NCBI GenBank assembly: GCA_029834535.1
Contig: JAQMWT010000356.1
Location: forward strand, 1-64,000
Reading direction: 5' to 3'
Length of the DNA stretch: 64,000 nucleotides
Source: Chrysophaeum taylorii
Taxonomy: Eukaryota; Sar; Pelagophyceae; Pelagomonadales; Pelagomonadaceae
The notes under the pieces are model-generated. The model saw nothing but the letters and a program-made list of their open reading frames with translations, did not search any database and had not been told where the DNA came from. Shown here one piece after another: positions 1-12,047 of this stretch. Positions within the stretch are counted from its first letter, which is position 1, and each line of letters starts with the position of its first letter. The position numbers and the translations under genes are program-made.

Positions 1-494
1 AGAATGAGAGATGTGAGAATGAGAGATGTGAGAATGAGAGATGTGAGAATGAGAGAGGTGAGAATGAGAGATGTGAGAATGAGAGAGTGTGAGAATGAGA
101 GATGTGAGAATGAGAGATGTGAGAATGAGAGATGTGAGAATGAGAGATGTGAGAATGAGAGATGTGAGAATGAGAGATGTGAGAATGAGAGATGTGAGAA
201 TGAGAGATGTGAGAATGAGAGATGTGAGAATGTGAGAATGAGAGATGTGAGAATGAGAGATGTGAGAATGAGAGATGTGAGAATGAGAGATGTGAGAATG
301 AGAGATGTGAGAATGAGAGATGTGAGAATGAGAGGTGTGAGAATGAGAGATGTGAGAATGAGAGATGTGAGAATGAGAGATGTGAGAATGAGAGATGTGA
401 GAATGAGAGATGTGAGAATGAGAGATGTGAGAATGAGAGATGTGAGAATGAGAGATGTGAGAATGAGAGATGTGAGAATGAGAGATGTGAGAAT
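1..494. repeat. 15-bp tandem satellite array, window edge
   Basis: The unit AGAATGAGAGATGTG repeats head to tail about 33 times with a few substitutions and indels (near 85-95 and 226-235). The array is cut by the window edge, so its full length is unknown. The unit length is a multiple of three, so open frames run through it (repeated Met-Arg-Asp-Val-Arg), but nothing suggests that this is coding. Confidence 0.97.
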
Positions 495-1961
495 TCGAAC
501 TCCTCCAGCGCCACATGCCTGGTCTGTCGTCGTTGGATCAACATACCGTCCAGAGCACGTTGGCGATCCCAGGTTGATGATATATATCGCGACCAATACG
601 CCAACGTTCACCTCCTCGTTCCAAGCGAATTATTGCGGTGGGGCCGCGCTATTTTGAATCGCGATACGAGCCTTGTTCCAGGCATATGTGTAGAAGCACT
701 GCGCGATAGCTGCTTGGCGGTCAACGTCAAGACCGCCAAAAAGCAACGAGATGAAGGGTAATAAGGCTATCCATCGCGCAGACGAGGTGCGGCCTGCCGT
801 TTCGCCTCGTCGGGGGTGTTGAAGGGGCGAGCGACGGGATACCGTGCATCGCAACCGGAATCTCGAATTTGCAAAAAGTTTCCGCGCAACTTCGGTTTTG
901 ACAAGTGTGGGATCCCCGTCTTGCCATCTATCTTGTTGAGGGCGATGATCCACGCTCAAGAATTTCTCGCGCATAACAACACGCGAAGCTACAAGTCTGC
1001 CGCACACCAAAATTCCTTCTCGAACATTATTATGAGAGACGGCGCCGTATGCGAGCACCGCAGGTACTCTCACAAAGGTGGTGTGCACGAGACGATTCGG
1101 ACAGTCGAATATCTTCTCATATTATCATCCGAACTGTTCGGCGAGCATCTTAGTTATTATCGTGGCACTCGCAATTTACGACGTGCGTGGCTGGCCATCG
1201 AAGGAGGAGCCTCGCTCCATAATGTGGTCTCGCATATTTAGAGTAAACGAGAAGGCAACGAACCTGCGGCCTCCGAGTTTGGCGTCCAAATATCAGTCCA
1301 AGCGAAACCTCCCGCACACACCATCCTGTGGTCGGCCGTAGCGATGTTTTACCCTTGGCAACCAGGCTCAAGAGCCAACAACGGTCACCGGCGATCGCCC
1401 CCTACCTAGATACACCGTCGGGTTCGACGATCTCCTTCTTTCGCCAGGAGCATTCCGGGCACCACAAGCCTCGCCGGCACGACCAAGGTCACTCCGAGAC
1501 GGGCGAGTTTCGACGGGCGGAGGTGACTGAGGTGGGGGCTGATTTTGGTGTACTGCGAGCTCTATGACGAGCTATAATCTGAACGCTGATTGGTTCGTTT
1601 AGCTAACGTCAGCACTAGCCAATGAGAGGCCAGAATAGCTCGTCACACGTCAGCATTAATTTTGCGCCGTGCTGCTGCTCAGCACGCAACATCGACCGAC
1701 CACTGACCGAACGATGTTTCGGGGGAGGAACCTTCAGCCGCGAAAGCGCCGTACCAACGCCGTACCAACGAAGAGATTGAACGCGACGAGCGTGCTGAGG
1801 AGCAGGGGGTAGCTGATGCAAAGGCGACGCTGCAAAGGCGACGCTGCAGAGGCTCGAAGGGCCTTCTTCTAGCCGCTAAAAGCTGCGAGGAAACGAGTCA
1901 AGTCAGTCAGGGACAACAGTGGAGTGCGTGACGACGATGAGGACGCGACGTACACAATGAG
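495..1961. other. No recognisable gene
   Basis: Mixed-composition sequence with only short open frames on both strands, none with recognisable protein character. I see no convincing gene or RNA here. Confidence 0.5.
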
Positions 1962-2753
1962 GTGATGTCAGAAGCAGAACCGGTCAGGCCAACTCCTGTC
2001 AGAAGTACCGACCCGAGTGACCTCGACGTCGACGCGACCGATATTAAGAATCCAAGCAATTTGTGTGGACTCGGCGCCTTCGACCTGCAAGAGTACAGAG
2101 CTCTAGCGTCGGGTTTTGTACCGACAGCACTCGATCGCGAAGGCGTCATCCCGGGCGAGCTCCCGCGCGGATCGACAATTATGTCTCGTTCTTCGGCTGA
2201 CGGCGGTCGCTCTTGGCCTCAAGGAATTGTCCTCCGTCCTGCGGAAGCCGACACGACGCTCTGTTCGCATGTGCGAATGGGCAACTCGGTAGTCGACCTC
2301 TTGTTGGCCCCGTCGCACTACATGGATGGGCTTGGCGTCGCGGCTTCGGAAAAACCGCCCCCTTGGTTTCGGATCGTACGCAATGCTGATTTCGCCGACG
2401 ACGTGATGCGCAGTCTTATCGACCGCTTACGTCGAGATGTCGCGCGATGTGGTTGCAAGAGGATTGGAGGACAACCCTGGCGCCATCGTCAAGCTGTCAC
2501 TCGACCCCGACTTTGCGGAGCACGTTGTTGCAAGGAGGCCATCGGATCTTCGTGGACCCGTCGACTGCACTCAGCCCTGCGACCGCCACTACTAGTTCGG
2601 CGGCACCGACTCGATGGAAGGTCTAGTTGGCCCAGGCCAATGTTTTTTACTCGACTTCGCTTTTGGACGGACTTCACTGTTCGGAGATTCAACGCTGATG
2701 GGACCTTCCTTCGAAGACGTGCCGATCAGTCGCTGCACACCGAGTCTGGATGA
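1962..2753 (+). CDS. Doubtful 263-residue open frame
   Basis: An ATG-started open frame of 263 codons. The first ~150 residues have unremarkable protein composition; the rest is Arg/Ser-rich and looks like out-of-frame reading. I recognise no domain, signal peptide or membrane segment. The neighbourhood is repeat-rich and holds a decayed transposase about 1 kb downstream on the other strand, so this may be a fragment of a dead element or a chance frame. Confidence 0.2.
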   Translation: MMSEAEPVRPTPVRSTDPSDLDVDATDIKNPSNLCGLGAFDLQEYRALASGFVPTALDREGVIPGELPRGSTIMSRSSADGGRSWPQGIVLRPAEADTTLCSHVRMGNSVVDLLLAPSHYMDGLGVAASEKPPPWFRIVRNADFADDVMRSLIDRLRRDVARCGCKRIGGQPWRHRQAVTRPRLCGARCCKEAIGSSWTRRLHSALRPPLLVRRHRLDGRSSWPRPMFFTRLRFWTDFTVRRFNADGTFLRRRADQSLHTESG

Positions 2754-2860
2754 CCTGGTATATTTTGAGCACGACGGCAGAGTTCACTACACATCCTGTG
2801 TAAGCGTCGAACTTGAGCAGGCTGCCATCACAGTACATAGATGGCTCTATCCGCAGCCTG

Positions 2861-2893
2861 GTTATTTATTTATTTATTTATTTATTTATTCAT

Positions 2894-2924
<31 letters not shown>

Positions 2925-2925
2925 T
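2861..2925. repeat. (TTTA)n microsatellite
   Basis: About sixteen tandem TTTA units interrupted by a single CATT. The stretch 2926-3837 that follows holds only short, overlapping, unconvincing open frames. Confidence 0.95.
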
Positions 2926-3837
2926 GTGCTCGTAACAAGCGACACTTAGTGCTAATGCTCGCGCTTGCCGCATTGACTGAAGATACATAGTGCGCAAGCT
3001 AGATAGGGCGCGGGAGTGCGAGGTTCGCGACCCATGCGCAGCCCGTCAGCGTCGAGACTTTGACGAACTTCCTTCTTCTGCCTTTTCGCACACCAAGGCA
3101 ATAGAATTTCTAGAGCTCGCGCTATAAAAAACCAGAGCCGACTGATGAGGCTCGAACGACATAAGCCGAAAACACAAGTACTCGGCATATACTATATAGG
3201 GAGCTCCAGATGGAGCTAGAAGAGCTGCCGTCGGAGGAGCAAGCGAGGGAGGTCCGTTTGAAAGACGAGGGCGAACGACGAGGTTTCTGGTCGACCTAGT
3301 CGGCGGCTTCCGCAGGCCCGTCGTTATCGTCGACGACTGCAGCGGCGGCCGCCTCTGCACTTCTCCGTCTTCAAGTCGAACGAAGCAGGTCTCATGCCTG
3401 TCAGGTGATGTGACCGGCGTTGCAAGCTTCCACGCCGATCGGAACATCCTCACAGATGCAGCCGATCTTGCATCGCGTCCAGCCGGCTAGGAGCTCCGCG
3501 TACGCCACGTCCTGCTTGGCGCGCTGTCGCTTGGTGTCGTCCTCCCAGGCTCCTGGGCATTGCTCTTTCCCAGCTTGGCTATGCCCGTCGGTGATCCGAA
3601 CGCATGACGCGTCACGGTCGGTCACCTCGCCTCCTTTGGGTTGACATCAGGGTCGGACTGCCGCTTGATGATATACGCTGGGTCTGCTCGGACTTAAAGT
3701 ACTCGACCATGTCCGAGGGTACGCACGCCGGTGACGTGATGGTCATATCGACCAAGTCCGTCTTGCCGTGGAGGCGGCTAGTGCACGACAAACTCGGACC
3801 GAACGACGTTGCCCCGCGCGGGGTGCTCGATCCCGAC

Positions 3838-4274
3838 TTACCTTGGAGGAGGAGTTGACACGGTCGGTGGGGGTGCTGCAATACCTGCCGAGGATTCTAA
3901 TGAGGCGGATCCGAAAGAACGTACGGCCAGATCTCGGATTTTGAGATTGTCGGCGGTGTTAAAGGGCGCGGGGGTCAACTTCTTGTAGACGCTTATCGCC
4001 TTGATATAGGCCTCGTGGCACATTTTGTTGTGCTCGTCCAGGGCGTGGAGGAAGCCCAACGTGTTGGATGGCTCAAAGAAGACTACGTCGCCCCGGCCGC
4101 TAGACGACCTCGGAAACCTTCCTTGCGGCTAGCGTGGTTGTCCGAGAGGATGACGACGGGTCTGGGGATCTTGCGCTGCGCGAGCTCCTCGTCCAGCGGC
4201 TTCATCCGGTCGAGGAAGAAAAAGCTTTTCAAGTGGTTGCACAGAGCCCCCTGGAGGTGCGAGCCCGGTCGCAC
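3838..4274 (-). pseudogene. Decayed DDE-type transposase fragment
   Basis: Two minus-strand open frames (4274 to 4083, then 4059 to 3838) join into one protein-like stretch if a frame shift near 4070-4080 is allowed. The first part contains RPVVILSDNHASRK, which resembles the strand and second-aspartate region of DDE superfamily endonucleases of the pogo/Tigger (DDE_1) kind. The second part has FFEPSNTLGFLHALDEHNK, which resembles the Pro-Pro-Asn-Thr and (Q)xLD stretch that follows it in that family. The upstream (first Asp) half is absent, and a GAT/ATG microsatellite abuts the 5' end. I read it as a truncated, frameshifted relic. The family assignment rests on these short motifs only. Confidence 0.5.
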
Positions 4275-4278
4275 GACT

Positions 4279-4323
<45 letters not shown>

Positions 4324-4478
4324 TATCGGTTACTACGGCGCTAGAGTGTCGTGGCGGTGGGACGTCTCGACAAGAGACCATCGTCTTCCCCCGCCCGGGG
4401 GGCAATTGGAGGAGGAGGATTCTGGAGGGAGAAAAGAGTCTCTCTGGGGATAGGATAGGATAGGATAGGATAGGATAG
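4279..4478. repeat. (ATG)n and (GGATA)n microsatellites
   Basis: About fifteen ATG units at 4279-4323, and five to six GGATA units at 4448-4478, with unremarkable sequence between them. Confidence 0.9.
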
Positions 4479-4521
4479 ATAGGTCGATCGAGACTGCAGA
4501 TTATTCCGCGAGGCAGTGGTA

Positions 4522-4636
4522 TAAACTCACTGAAGAGCCATCCCGTGTCTGACACCGTGTGAGTCTGGCGGGTTAAGTGTAAACTCACTGAAGAGCCATC
4601 CCGTGTCTGACACCGTGTGAGTCTGGCGGGTTAAGT
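4522..4636. repeat. 58-bp tandem duplication
   Basis: A 58-bp unit starting TAAACTCACTGAAGAGCC is present twice, back to back, and the copies are almost identical. It lies in non-coding DNA downstream of the polyketide synthase 3' end. No function is visible. Confidence 0.93.
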
Positions 4637-5276
4637 TCAGGGAACAGGTTATAGTCCCCCTAGCCTCAGCACACGACGGACGACACATAGGACAACACCT
4701 AGGTTAGCATGTAATCCTACATACCTACGGGGCGCGCTAGACCATGATGATGAAGAGCGTGAGCACAAAATTTCATCAGTGGACTACTAATTGATTGTGT
4801 AAAAAAAAGGGGAGAAGAAGGGTAACGTCCGCGTTCCCAACGGACGGGATAGGGGTAAGAGTCAGCAAAGGTTTTAAAATGCAGAATGGTTCAGAGAGTT
4901 TGTTGTTCCGATTTGCTGCAGGTAGTGGTAGTAATGGCGCGTCACCGACGGCGACTGGACCGCGGCGCTTAGAGCTTCGCGCGAGCCTCTCCCTCAGAGA
5001 CGGAAGCAACAGGCCTCCAGGTTGTCTGTCTCTCTGGACAGACAGACCCGAGCCTGGAGCTCTCGCGCGATGAACAATGCTTATGGGAAGCTGGTCGTCG
5101 CATGTTAATCCCGTGTTGATAATATGTCGGAGCCCGTGCGAAGGCGCTTCTCTACTTGGCGAACTATGACACTAGGCCGCCGTAGGAATGCGGATGACGC
5201 GCGGAGAAGCAAGCAAAAATTAAAAAAAAACAACCAGCAGCGCGCGGTGGTCCGCGTCAGAAGAGCACACGCACAG

Positions 5277-5390
5277 AGGAGCGTGCGGAGGAGGAGGAGC
5301 AGCAGAAGAGCATACGCGCAGACGAGCGTGCAGAGGAGGAGGAGCAGCAGAAGAGCATACGCGCAGACGAGCGCGCAGAGGTGGATGGAG
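5277..5390. repeat. 45-bp minisatellite downstream of the polyketide synthase
   Basis: About two and a half copies of a ~45-bp unit built from GAGGAGGAGGAGCAGCAGA followed by a GCGCAGACGAGCG segment. It sits about 180 bp beyond the polyketide synthase stop codon. A 119-codon Arg-rich open frame on the plus strand crosses it but looks like a by-product of the repeat. Confidence 0.85.
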
Positions 5391-5568
5391 GAGCAGCAGA
5401 TGATTCGCGCGTCTACGACGAGAGCGTCGCGGAGCGTAACGCGAGAATCATATGGGAAGCGCGGCAAGCGTGATGCAGAGTGAGGAAGACACGGGTTAAC
5501 AAAACGGAGGACAAAAAGATGCGCAAAAAAAGGTGTTTCTTTTTTTTTCGCCGAAAAAATTTTTTCGT

Positions 5569-8500
5569 TCACTCTTCGTCGAGGCCGAGGATGCCCGCGA
5601 TGGTGGCGTTGGCAAGGATGTCGGTGAAAGAGACGTCGACGCCGAAGTCGCGTTTGAAAACGTTGACCAGCTCTGTGCCGAGAAGGGAATCGACGCCGTA
5701 GTTTATGAGCGGCTGGTCGATGTCGATCTCGTCGGGCGCGATGGAGAAGATGCCGGCGAGTTTCTTGCGGGTAAGGTCGAGCTTTTCTTCGGCGGATTTT
5801 CCGGCGCCGGCGGACGCGGCGCGCGCCGGCAGCACGAGGGACTCCCACTTGAGACGCTGGCGCTTTCCGGGGTTGGTGCGGTCGTCGGCGAGGACGCCGT
5901 TGATGCGCGAAGCCATGAGGTAGGGAAAGGTCGTGCCGGAGAGGATGGCTTCGGCGGCTTCGTGGACTGCGACAAAATCGGCGCCGACAGACTTGAGGAT
6001 TTTGGCGACGGACGGGTCTCGCTCGAGCATGCCGGCGCCGAGGACGGGTCCGAGGGCGACGGCGAGGCCGGGCAAGCCGTGATCTTTGCGGACCCGACAG
6101 AGATCGACGGCCATCTGGTTCGCGGCGACGTAGTTGCCCTGGCCGGCGCCGAGAAGGTCCTGCGTCGAGGTGGCGACCACAAAGTGCTCGAGGTTGCGGA
6201 GGCGAAGAGTCGCTTTGTGGAGGTTGAGCGCGACGCGGGCCTTGGTCTCGATGGGCGTGAAGAGCTCGTCGGTCGTCATGGTGGCGACGGGCTTGTCGGC
6301 GAGGACGCAGCCGAGGTGGACGACGCCCTTGAGGTCAGAGGCGTAGGCCTCGATCAACGCGGATACGGCGTCGAAATCGGTCGCGTCGCAGGCTCGAACC
6401 TCGCAGAGAGCGCCGACCGCCCGGACCTCGGCCCGTTGCCGGCGGGTAAGAGCGGAGATGCTCGTCGCTCGGCGGCCGACGAGGACGACGCGATCGGCGC
6501 CGCGCGACGCGAGACCGCGCGCGACCGAGATGCCGATGCCGCCGAGACCGCCGACGACGACGTAGGTGCCCCCGCCGACGCCGGGCACGGCCTTAGAGGT
6601 GGTGGTGGTGGTGGTGACCGCCTCGGCGGCGACGGCCGAGATGTCGAAGACTGCCTTTTCGATGACGCGGCCGCCGCTCGCTTCCTTGACGGCGGCGCCG
6701 ACGGCCGCGGGTTCGAAGGGCACGGATTTAGTGAGAACGTCGCCGTCTGCGAAGAGGCCAGAGTCGAAAGCGGAGATCACATCCTCGAGGACTTTGCGCG
6801 CGGCGTCGGGCTTGGTCGCGGCGAGGAGATCGAGGTGGCAGCTGGCGTAAGTCACGTTCTGGAGGAGCGCGCCCATTTTCAGCGACGAGTCGCCGAGCAT
6901 GTCGCGCTTGGCGATGTCGACGAAGCGGCCGCCCGGGCCGAGCAGCGATAGACTGGCGGCGTACGCCTCGGCGCCCGAGAGCGACGAGAGAACGACGTCC
7001 ACCTCGCCGCCGGTCGCGGACTTGATAATAGCTTGGAACGCGGCGGGATTTCGGGAATCGCCGACCGCGTTCGCAGCAAAGACGCCGGGGTAGGCGGCGC
7101 CGTAGCGCTCCGCGAGCCATCGCCGCTTCTCGGGTGTGCCGGCCGTCGCGAACACCTTGGAGGCGCCGCTGCGCGCGGCGAGATGCAGGGCAGCTTGGCC
7201 GACGGCGGAGGCTGCGGAATGGACGAGGACGACGTCGCCCGGGCCGATTTTGGCGCGATTGACGAGGGCGTCGTAGGCAGTCGCGTAAATGCAAACGCAT
7301 CCCCACGTTATCGGCGAGATCTTCTTCTTCTCAAGCAGGAGCTCGGCCGGCACGGGGACGATTAGAGTCTCGGGGCACGCGGCCTTGGTGGCGATGCAGC
7401 GGTTGGCGAGGGCGACGACTGGCGTCTGGCCGCCAGCGACGTAGCCGAAGCAGCCAAAGCCGAGACCGCCGCCGACGCCGCCAAGTTTGTCGAGAAGACC
7501 GAGAGTGGCCATGACGTCCTTGAAGTTGAGGCACGCCGAGGTCACGTCGACGAGGACGTCTTTGTCGGTCGCGGCGATTCGGCGCCTCGGGACGATTTCG
7601 ACGCCGTCGGCGCGGCCCGAGCCGTCGGCCTCGGCGACCAGCGTCGGCGGCGGCTTCTCCTCCTCGACGAGAAGAAGCGACGACCTGCCGGTCGGCAGGT
7701 CGCTGGTGGTGCCGTGGAAGCGAACGACTCGCGGCACGGTGCGAGCGCCAGTCTCGTCGACGGTGAGTTCGGGCTCGGAAGCGCCGTAGCCGACGAGAGC
7801 ATCGGCAACGAGCGAAGCGGCGTTGGTACAGTTGGAGTCGACGTCGATCGCCGCAACTTGGAACGAGGTGTGCTCGGCGGCGATGGGGCGCGCGAGGCCG
7901 CGGAAGAAGGCAGCCTCGGTGCGCGCCTCGACGTCGTCGCCGTCGCGCACGACCACGAAGGCCAACGACGACGCGGCCGCGTCGAAGCGCGCGCCCGAGA
8001 CCATGGCTTGAACGAGCGCCAGGGCAAAGCTTTGGCTGGCTTTAGTAGTGTTGTTGTTGTCGAGCGAGACGTCGACGCAGAAGATCACGTTGGCGCCGCC
8101 GCCGCCGATACCGGATGGCTCGAAGAAGAAGAAGGAGATTCGGCCGAGGACGTCGTCGGCTCGGTCGCCCGGCTCGAGCGTATACGTCGAGGATCCGGGG
8201 ATGGCCAAACTGAGCTCGGCGCAGAGCGGGCTGCTACTAGGCGAGGAGCCGACGATGAGCGTGGGCGCCGCGTCGATCAAGAAGGGCGTCGGTCGCGCGG
8301 CCGCGAACGCCTCGGCCGTCGCCCGAGGGATGATCTCTACTACGGCGGGAGGAGGAGCCTCGCGGAGGAGGAGGAGGTCCTCCCCCTTCTTCTTCTTCTT
8401 GCGCGAAACGAGCGTCGAGAAGAGCGGACTCTGGGGATAGACGTCGAGGTCCGCGACGGCCTCGAGATCCGGTGCGCTCTCGAAGAGCTGCATCCAGACG

Positions 8501-11500
8501 GCTTGGTCGCACCAGCACGAATTGTACGGTCGCGACGCGGAGGTCCGGACGACGCGGCGGCGCCAATCATCGAATCGCCACCAGACGTCCATCGCGCCGA
8601 ACCAGAGCTCCATGAGCCACCAGAGCGAGGCTCGCGTGGGCTCGACGTTGAGGACGATTGCTCCCGGCTTGGCGAGTTTGCAGACGTTGGCGAGGCCCTT
8701 GGCGGCGTCGACGACGCCGTGAAGCGTCGACATAATGACGACGACGTCGAACGAGTTTGAGGCCATGCCCTGGGTCTCGGGGTCGGTCTCGAGGTCGAAT
8801 CGTCGCAAGTGGACCTCCTCGAGACCGCGCGAATCCAGGATATCGGCCGCGTCTCCGAGGAACGTAGAGGCGAGGTCGGTCGCGACGTACTGGCACTTTC
8901 CCTTGGCGACGTAGTCCTCGCGAAGGGCCTTGGCGACGCGGCTCGCGAGACCGCCGAATCGAACGCCAATCTCCAGAACGCGGCACGTCGCCTGCGTCTC
9001 CAGGATGTCGGCGACCGCTCTTTTCACGAGCGCGGCGACGCCGTCGTAGCACGCGTCGACCGTGAACGATTTGTCGAAGAACCGCGGAAGGCGGTCCGGA
9101 TCGTAGAGGAGAGGGCCCATCAGGTTCGTGTCGTAGGCGATGTCGGGGAGCCGGTCCAAAACAGCTTCCGTGATCTCGAGCTCGACCTCGTAGAAGGGCA
9201 AGGCAGCTTTGAGCGTCTCGAGAGTGTCGTCGCTCGAAGAATCTCCGAGCTCCGCGAAGCGGGCGATGCAGGGCACGAACTTGGAGGTGGGCGCGTTGCC
9301 GTTGACGCGTTTCGAGAGTTCGAGGATCGCCTGCTGGCTGCGGGCCCCGACGTACCGCGCGATGCGAGACATGCCTTCAAGCAACAACGAGGCACCTCCT
9401 GGCTCGAGCGCCGCCGCGGAAGAGGCGGCGGCGGCGGCGCGGTAGGCCGCCGTAAGTTGGTCGACGTCGACGCTCGCGGTCTCGAGCGGTTGCGTGACGC
9501 CTCGGTACAAGGAGTCGTCGCCGAGGACGCCGCCGCGGCCACCAAAGCGGGGAGCCGGAGTCATTGGCGCGAGCTCGATGCCGCGAAGCACGCAGACTGG
9601 GTTCTGGAGGTCGTCGGCGTACGAGACGGCGACGTCGCAGACCATGCCGGCCGGCTGCGGGCGAGCCGTGACGACGGTGTGCGCGACGATCGAGACGCCC
9701 CTGGTGACATCGAGTTCGCGGTAGAAATCGACGCGCGCGAGGCCGACCGGGACGATCTGAACGGACCAAACTCCGACGAGGATCAGCGGAGCGTGGAAGA
9801 CCGCGTCGAGCACGCACGGATTCATTTTGAAGCCAATCGCCGCCGCCGCGTTCTCGGTCGAGACGACGGCGAGAGCCTCGTCGTCGCCAATATAAGCTTC
9901 GGTGCAGCGCGCAAAGGCCGGGCCGTACGAAAAGCCCATCGCGGACGTCCGCGCGTAGATGGACGCCGCGTCCCACGGCTCGCCGAACTCGCGGTCCCTC
10001 GCCGCCGCGTCGGCCAACGTCTCGAAGCCGCGGAACAGCGCGTCGTCGTCGTCGCGGCACGCGGCGGCGGCGGCGGCGGCCTTTTTCATGGTGCAGTGCG
10101 TGCCGCTGGCCGAGACGACGCGCAACTCGTCGTCGACGATCTCGGCGCGGACGACAGCAGCCGTCGCGATTCCGGCGTCGTCGGGGATCGGGAGCGCGGA
10201 GCGAATCGAGATCGAAGTCAAGGCGACTGGGATCTTAACGAGGGTCTCGAGGACGAGCTCGAGCATGGCGGTCGCGGGCAAGATGGCCTTGCCGCCGACG
10301 ACGTGGTCCAAGATCCACGGAGACCCGATTCCAGACTTCTCGAGCATCGGGGCGCGGGGCGGCGCGCGCGGGACGTAGCGCTGCATTTCGAACGAAGTCG
10401 AGTCGCGTCGGAACGCGACGTCCGCGGGCGCCCACGCCGTCTTGAAGGGCGGCGGTGCCGATTCGTCGAGGTCCTCGGGGAGTCCGTTGAGCCGCGCCCA
10501 GCTGAATTTAGGCGGCAAAGCGCCGGCGACGTACAGATTCCCGACGACGCGCAACAACGCGCTCGTCTCGGTCTCGTTACCCTGCTTGAGGTCGGCGCCC
10601 GTCGACCAATTGGGCGGCGGCTCTTTCTTGAAGCGCGAGGACGCCACTTGCGACATGTTGGCCCCGAGCGTGGGCCTCGCCGCGATCTCCACGACGACGT
10701 CCGAAGCCTCGATCGCCGCGCCGAATCCCTCGTCGAACGCGACCGGCTCGCGGACGTTGTCCCAGAGAGACTGGGGCGTGCAGGTGTCGGCCGCCTCGCC
10801 CGTCACGGTCGAGATCCACAGCGGTCGAGGAGCCTCGCCGCCGCCGACCTTGGTGGTGGTGGTGGTGGTGGTCGTCGTCGCGGCGGAAGACTTGCGACGC
10901 TTCGAGGAGCGCTCCTCCCCCTCCGAGGCGGAAGTCGTCTCGAGCGCCTCGCCAAAGGCCTTCTTCAGCTCGTCCTCGGCGTCGGCGACGTAAGGGGAGT
11001 GGTAGGCGCACGCCGTGCGAAGCACGGCCGACCGCAGCCCGTAGACCGACTTGCACAGCGCCTTGAGCGTCGCGCACTGCTGGACGTCGCCGGCCATCGT
11101 CACGGACGTCGCCGAATTCACCGCGGCCGTCGTCAGCTCGTCGAGGCCGCGAGCTTTGCAGATAGCCTCGACTGTCTCTCGCGAGGCCATGACGGCAACC
11201 ATGCCGCCCTTGCCCGCGTGGCGGCGCTGCTGGACTTTGGCGCGCGCCGTAGCCACACGCACCGTTTGCTCGAGCGTCGTCGCGCCGCTCGCGAAGCCGG
11301 CGGCGAGTTCGCCGAGCGAATGGCCGACGACGCATCGCACCTCGAGGCCGAGGCCCGTCAACAGCTTGAACATGGCGCACTGGAAGAAGCAGATGCTCGG
11401 GACCGAGTAGGCAGGTGCGTTCATGTCGATTTTCTTGGTAGCTTGCGTGCCCCTGAAGAGCCCGCTCGTCTCGAGGAACGACGTCCCGGTCGCGTCGACG

Positions 11501-12015
11501 TAGTACTCGTCGCACTCGTCGATCGTTTCGCGGAAGTCGGCACGAGTCGCGTACAGGCGACGGCCCATGTCGACGTGCTGCTGGCCCTGCCCGGCAAAGA
11601 CGACCACGACCGAGGCTGGCTGCAAGAGGCGCCACGCGCCGCCGCTACCGGTCGTCTCGAGAACTCCGGACGGTTTGCCGACGACGGCGGACGGCGTGAC
11701 CGCGCCCTCGACCACGGCCGCCGCCGTCTCGCCGAACTTTGGCGATGCCTTGGAGGCGACGACGACGCAGCACCGGTGCTGCAAGTGAGAACGATGAGCA
11801 ACTTGCCAGGCGACGACGGAGGCGGCGGGCGCCTCGGGGATCGACGCGGCGGCCCATTTGCCCACGAGGTTCTTGAGCGCCGCGGCCGATGCCGCCGAGA
11901 ACGGGACGCAGCACCAGCTCGTGTCGTCGTCGGCGGTTTCCCCGAAGCGCCACAGCGAGTTTTTATTCTTCGAAAAATCGTCGTTTTCGTTTGCGCGGCG
12001 GCGGCGGCGGCGGCC

Positions 12016-12047
<32 letters not shown>

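Noticed and set aside
1-494. CRISPR-like array
   Set aside because: Repeats are directly tandem without unique spacers, and the rest of the window is eukaryotic.
4-657. 217-codon frame across the satellite
   Set aside because: The 15-bp unit keeps the frame open automatically; flanking sequence shows no coding signal.
5533-6951. 472-codon plus-strand frame opposite the polyketide synthase
   Set aside because: Shadow of G+C-rich coding sequence; composition is Gly/Asp/Glu/Arg as expected for antisense reading, and the minus frame has clear catalytic motifs.
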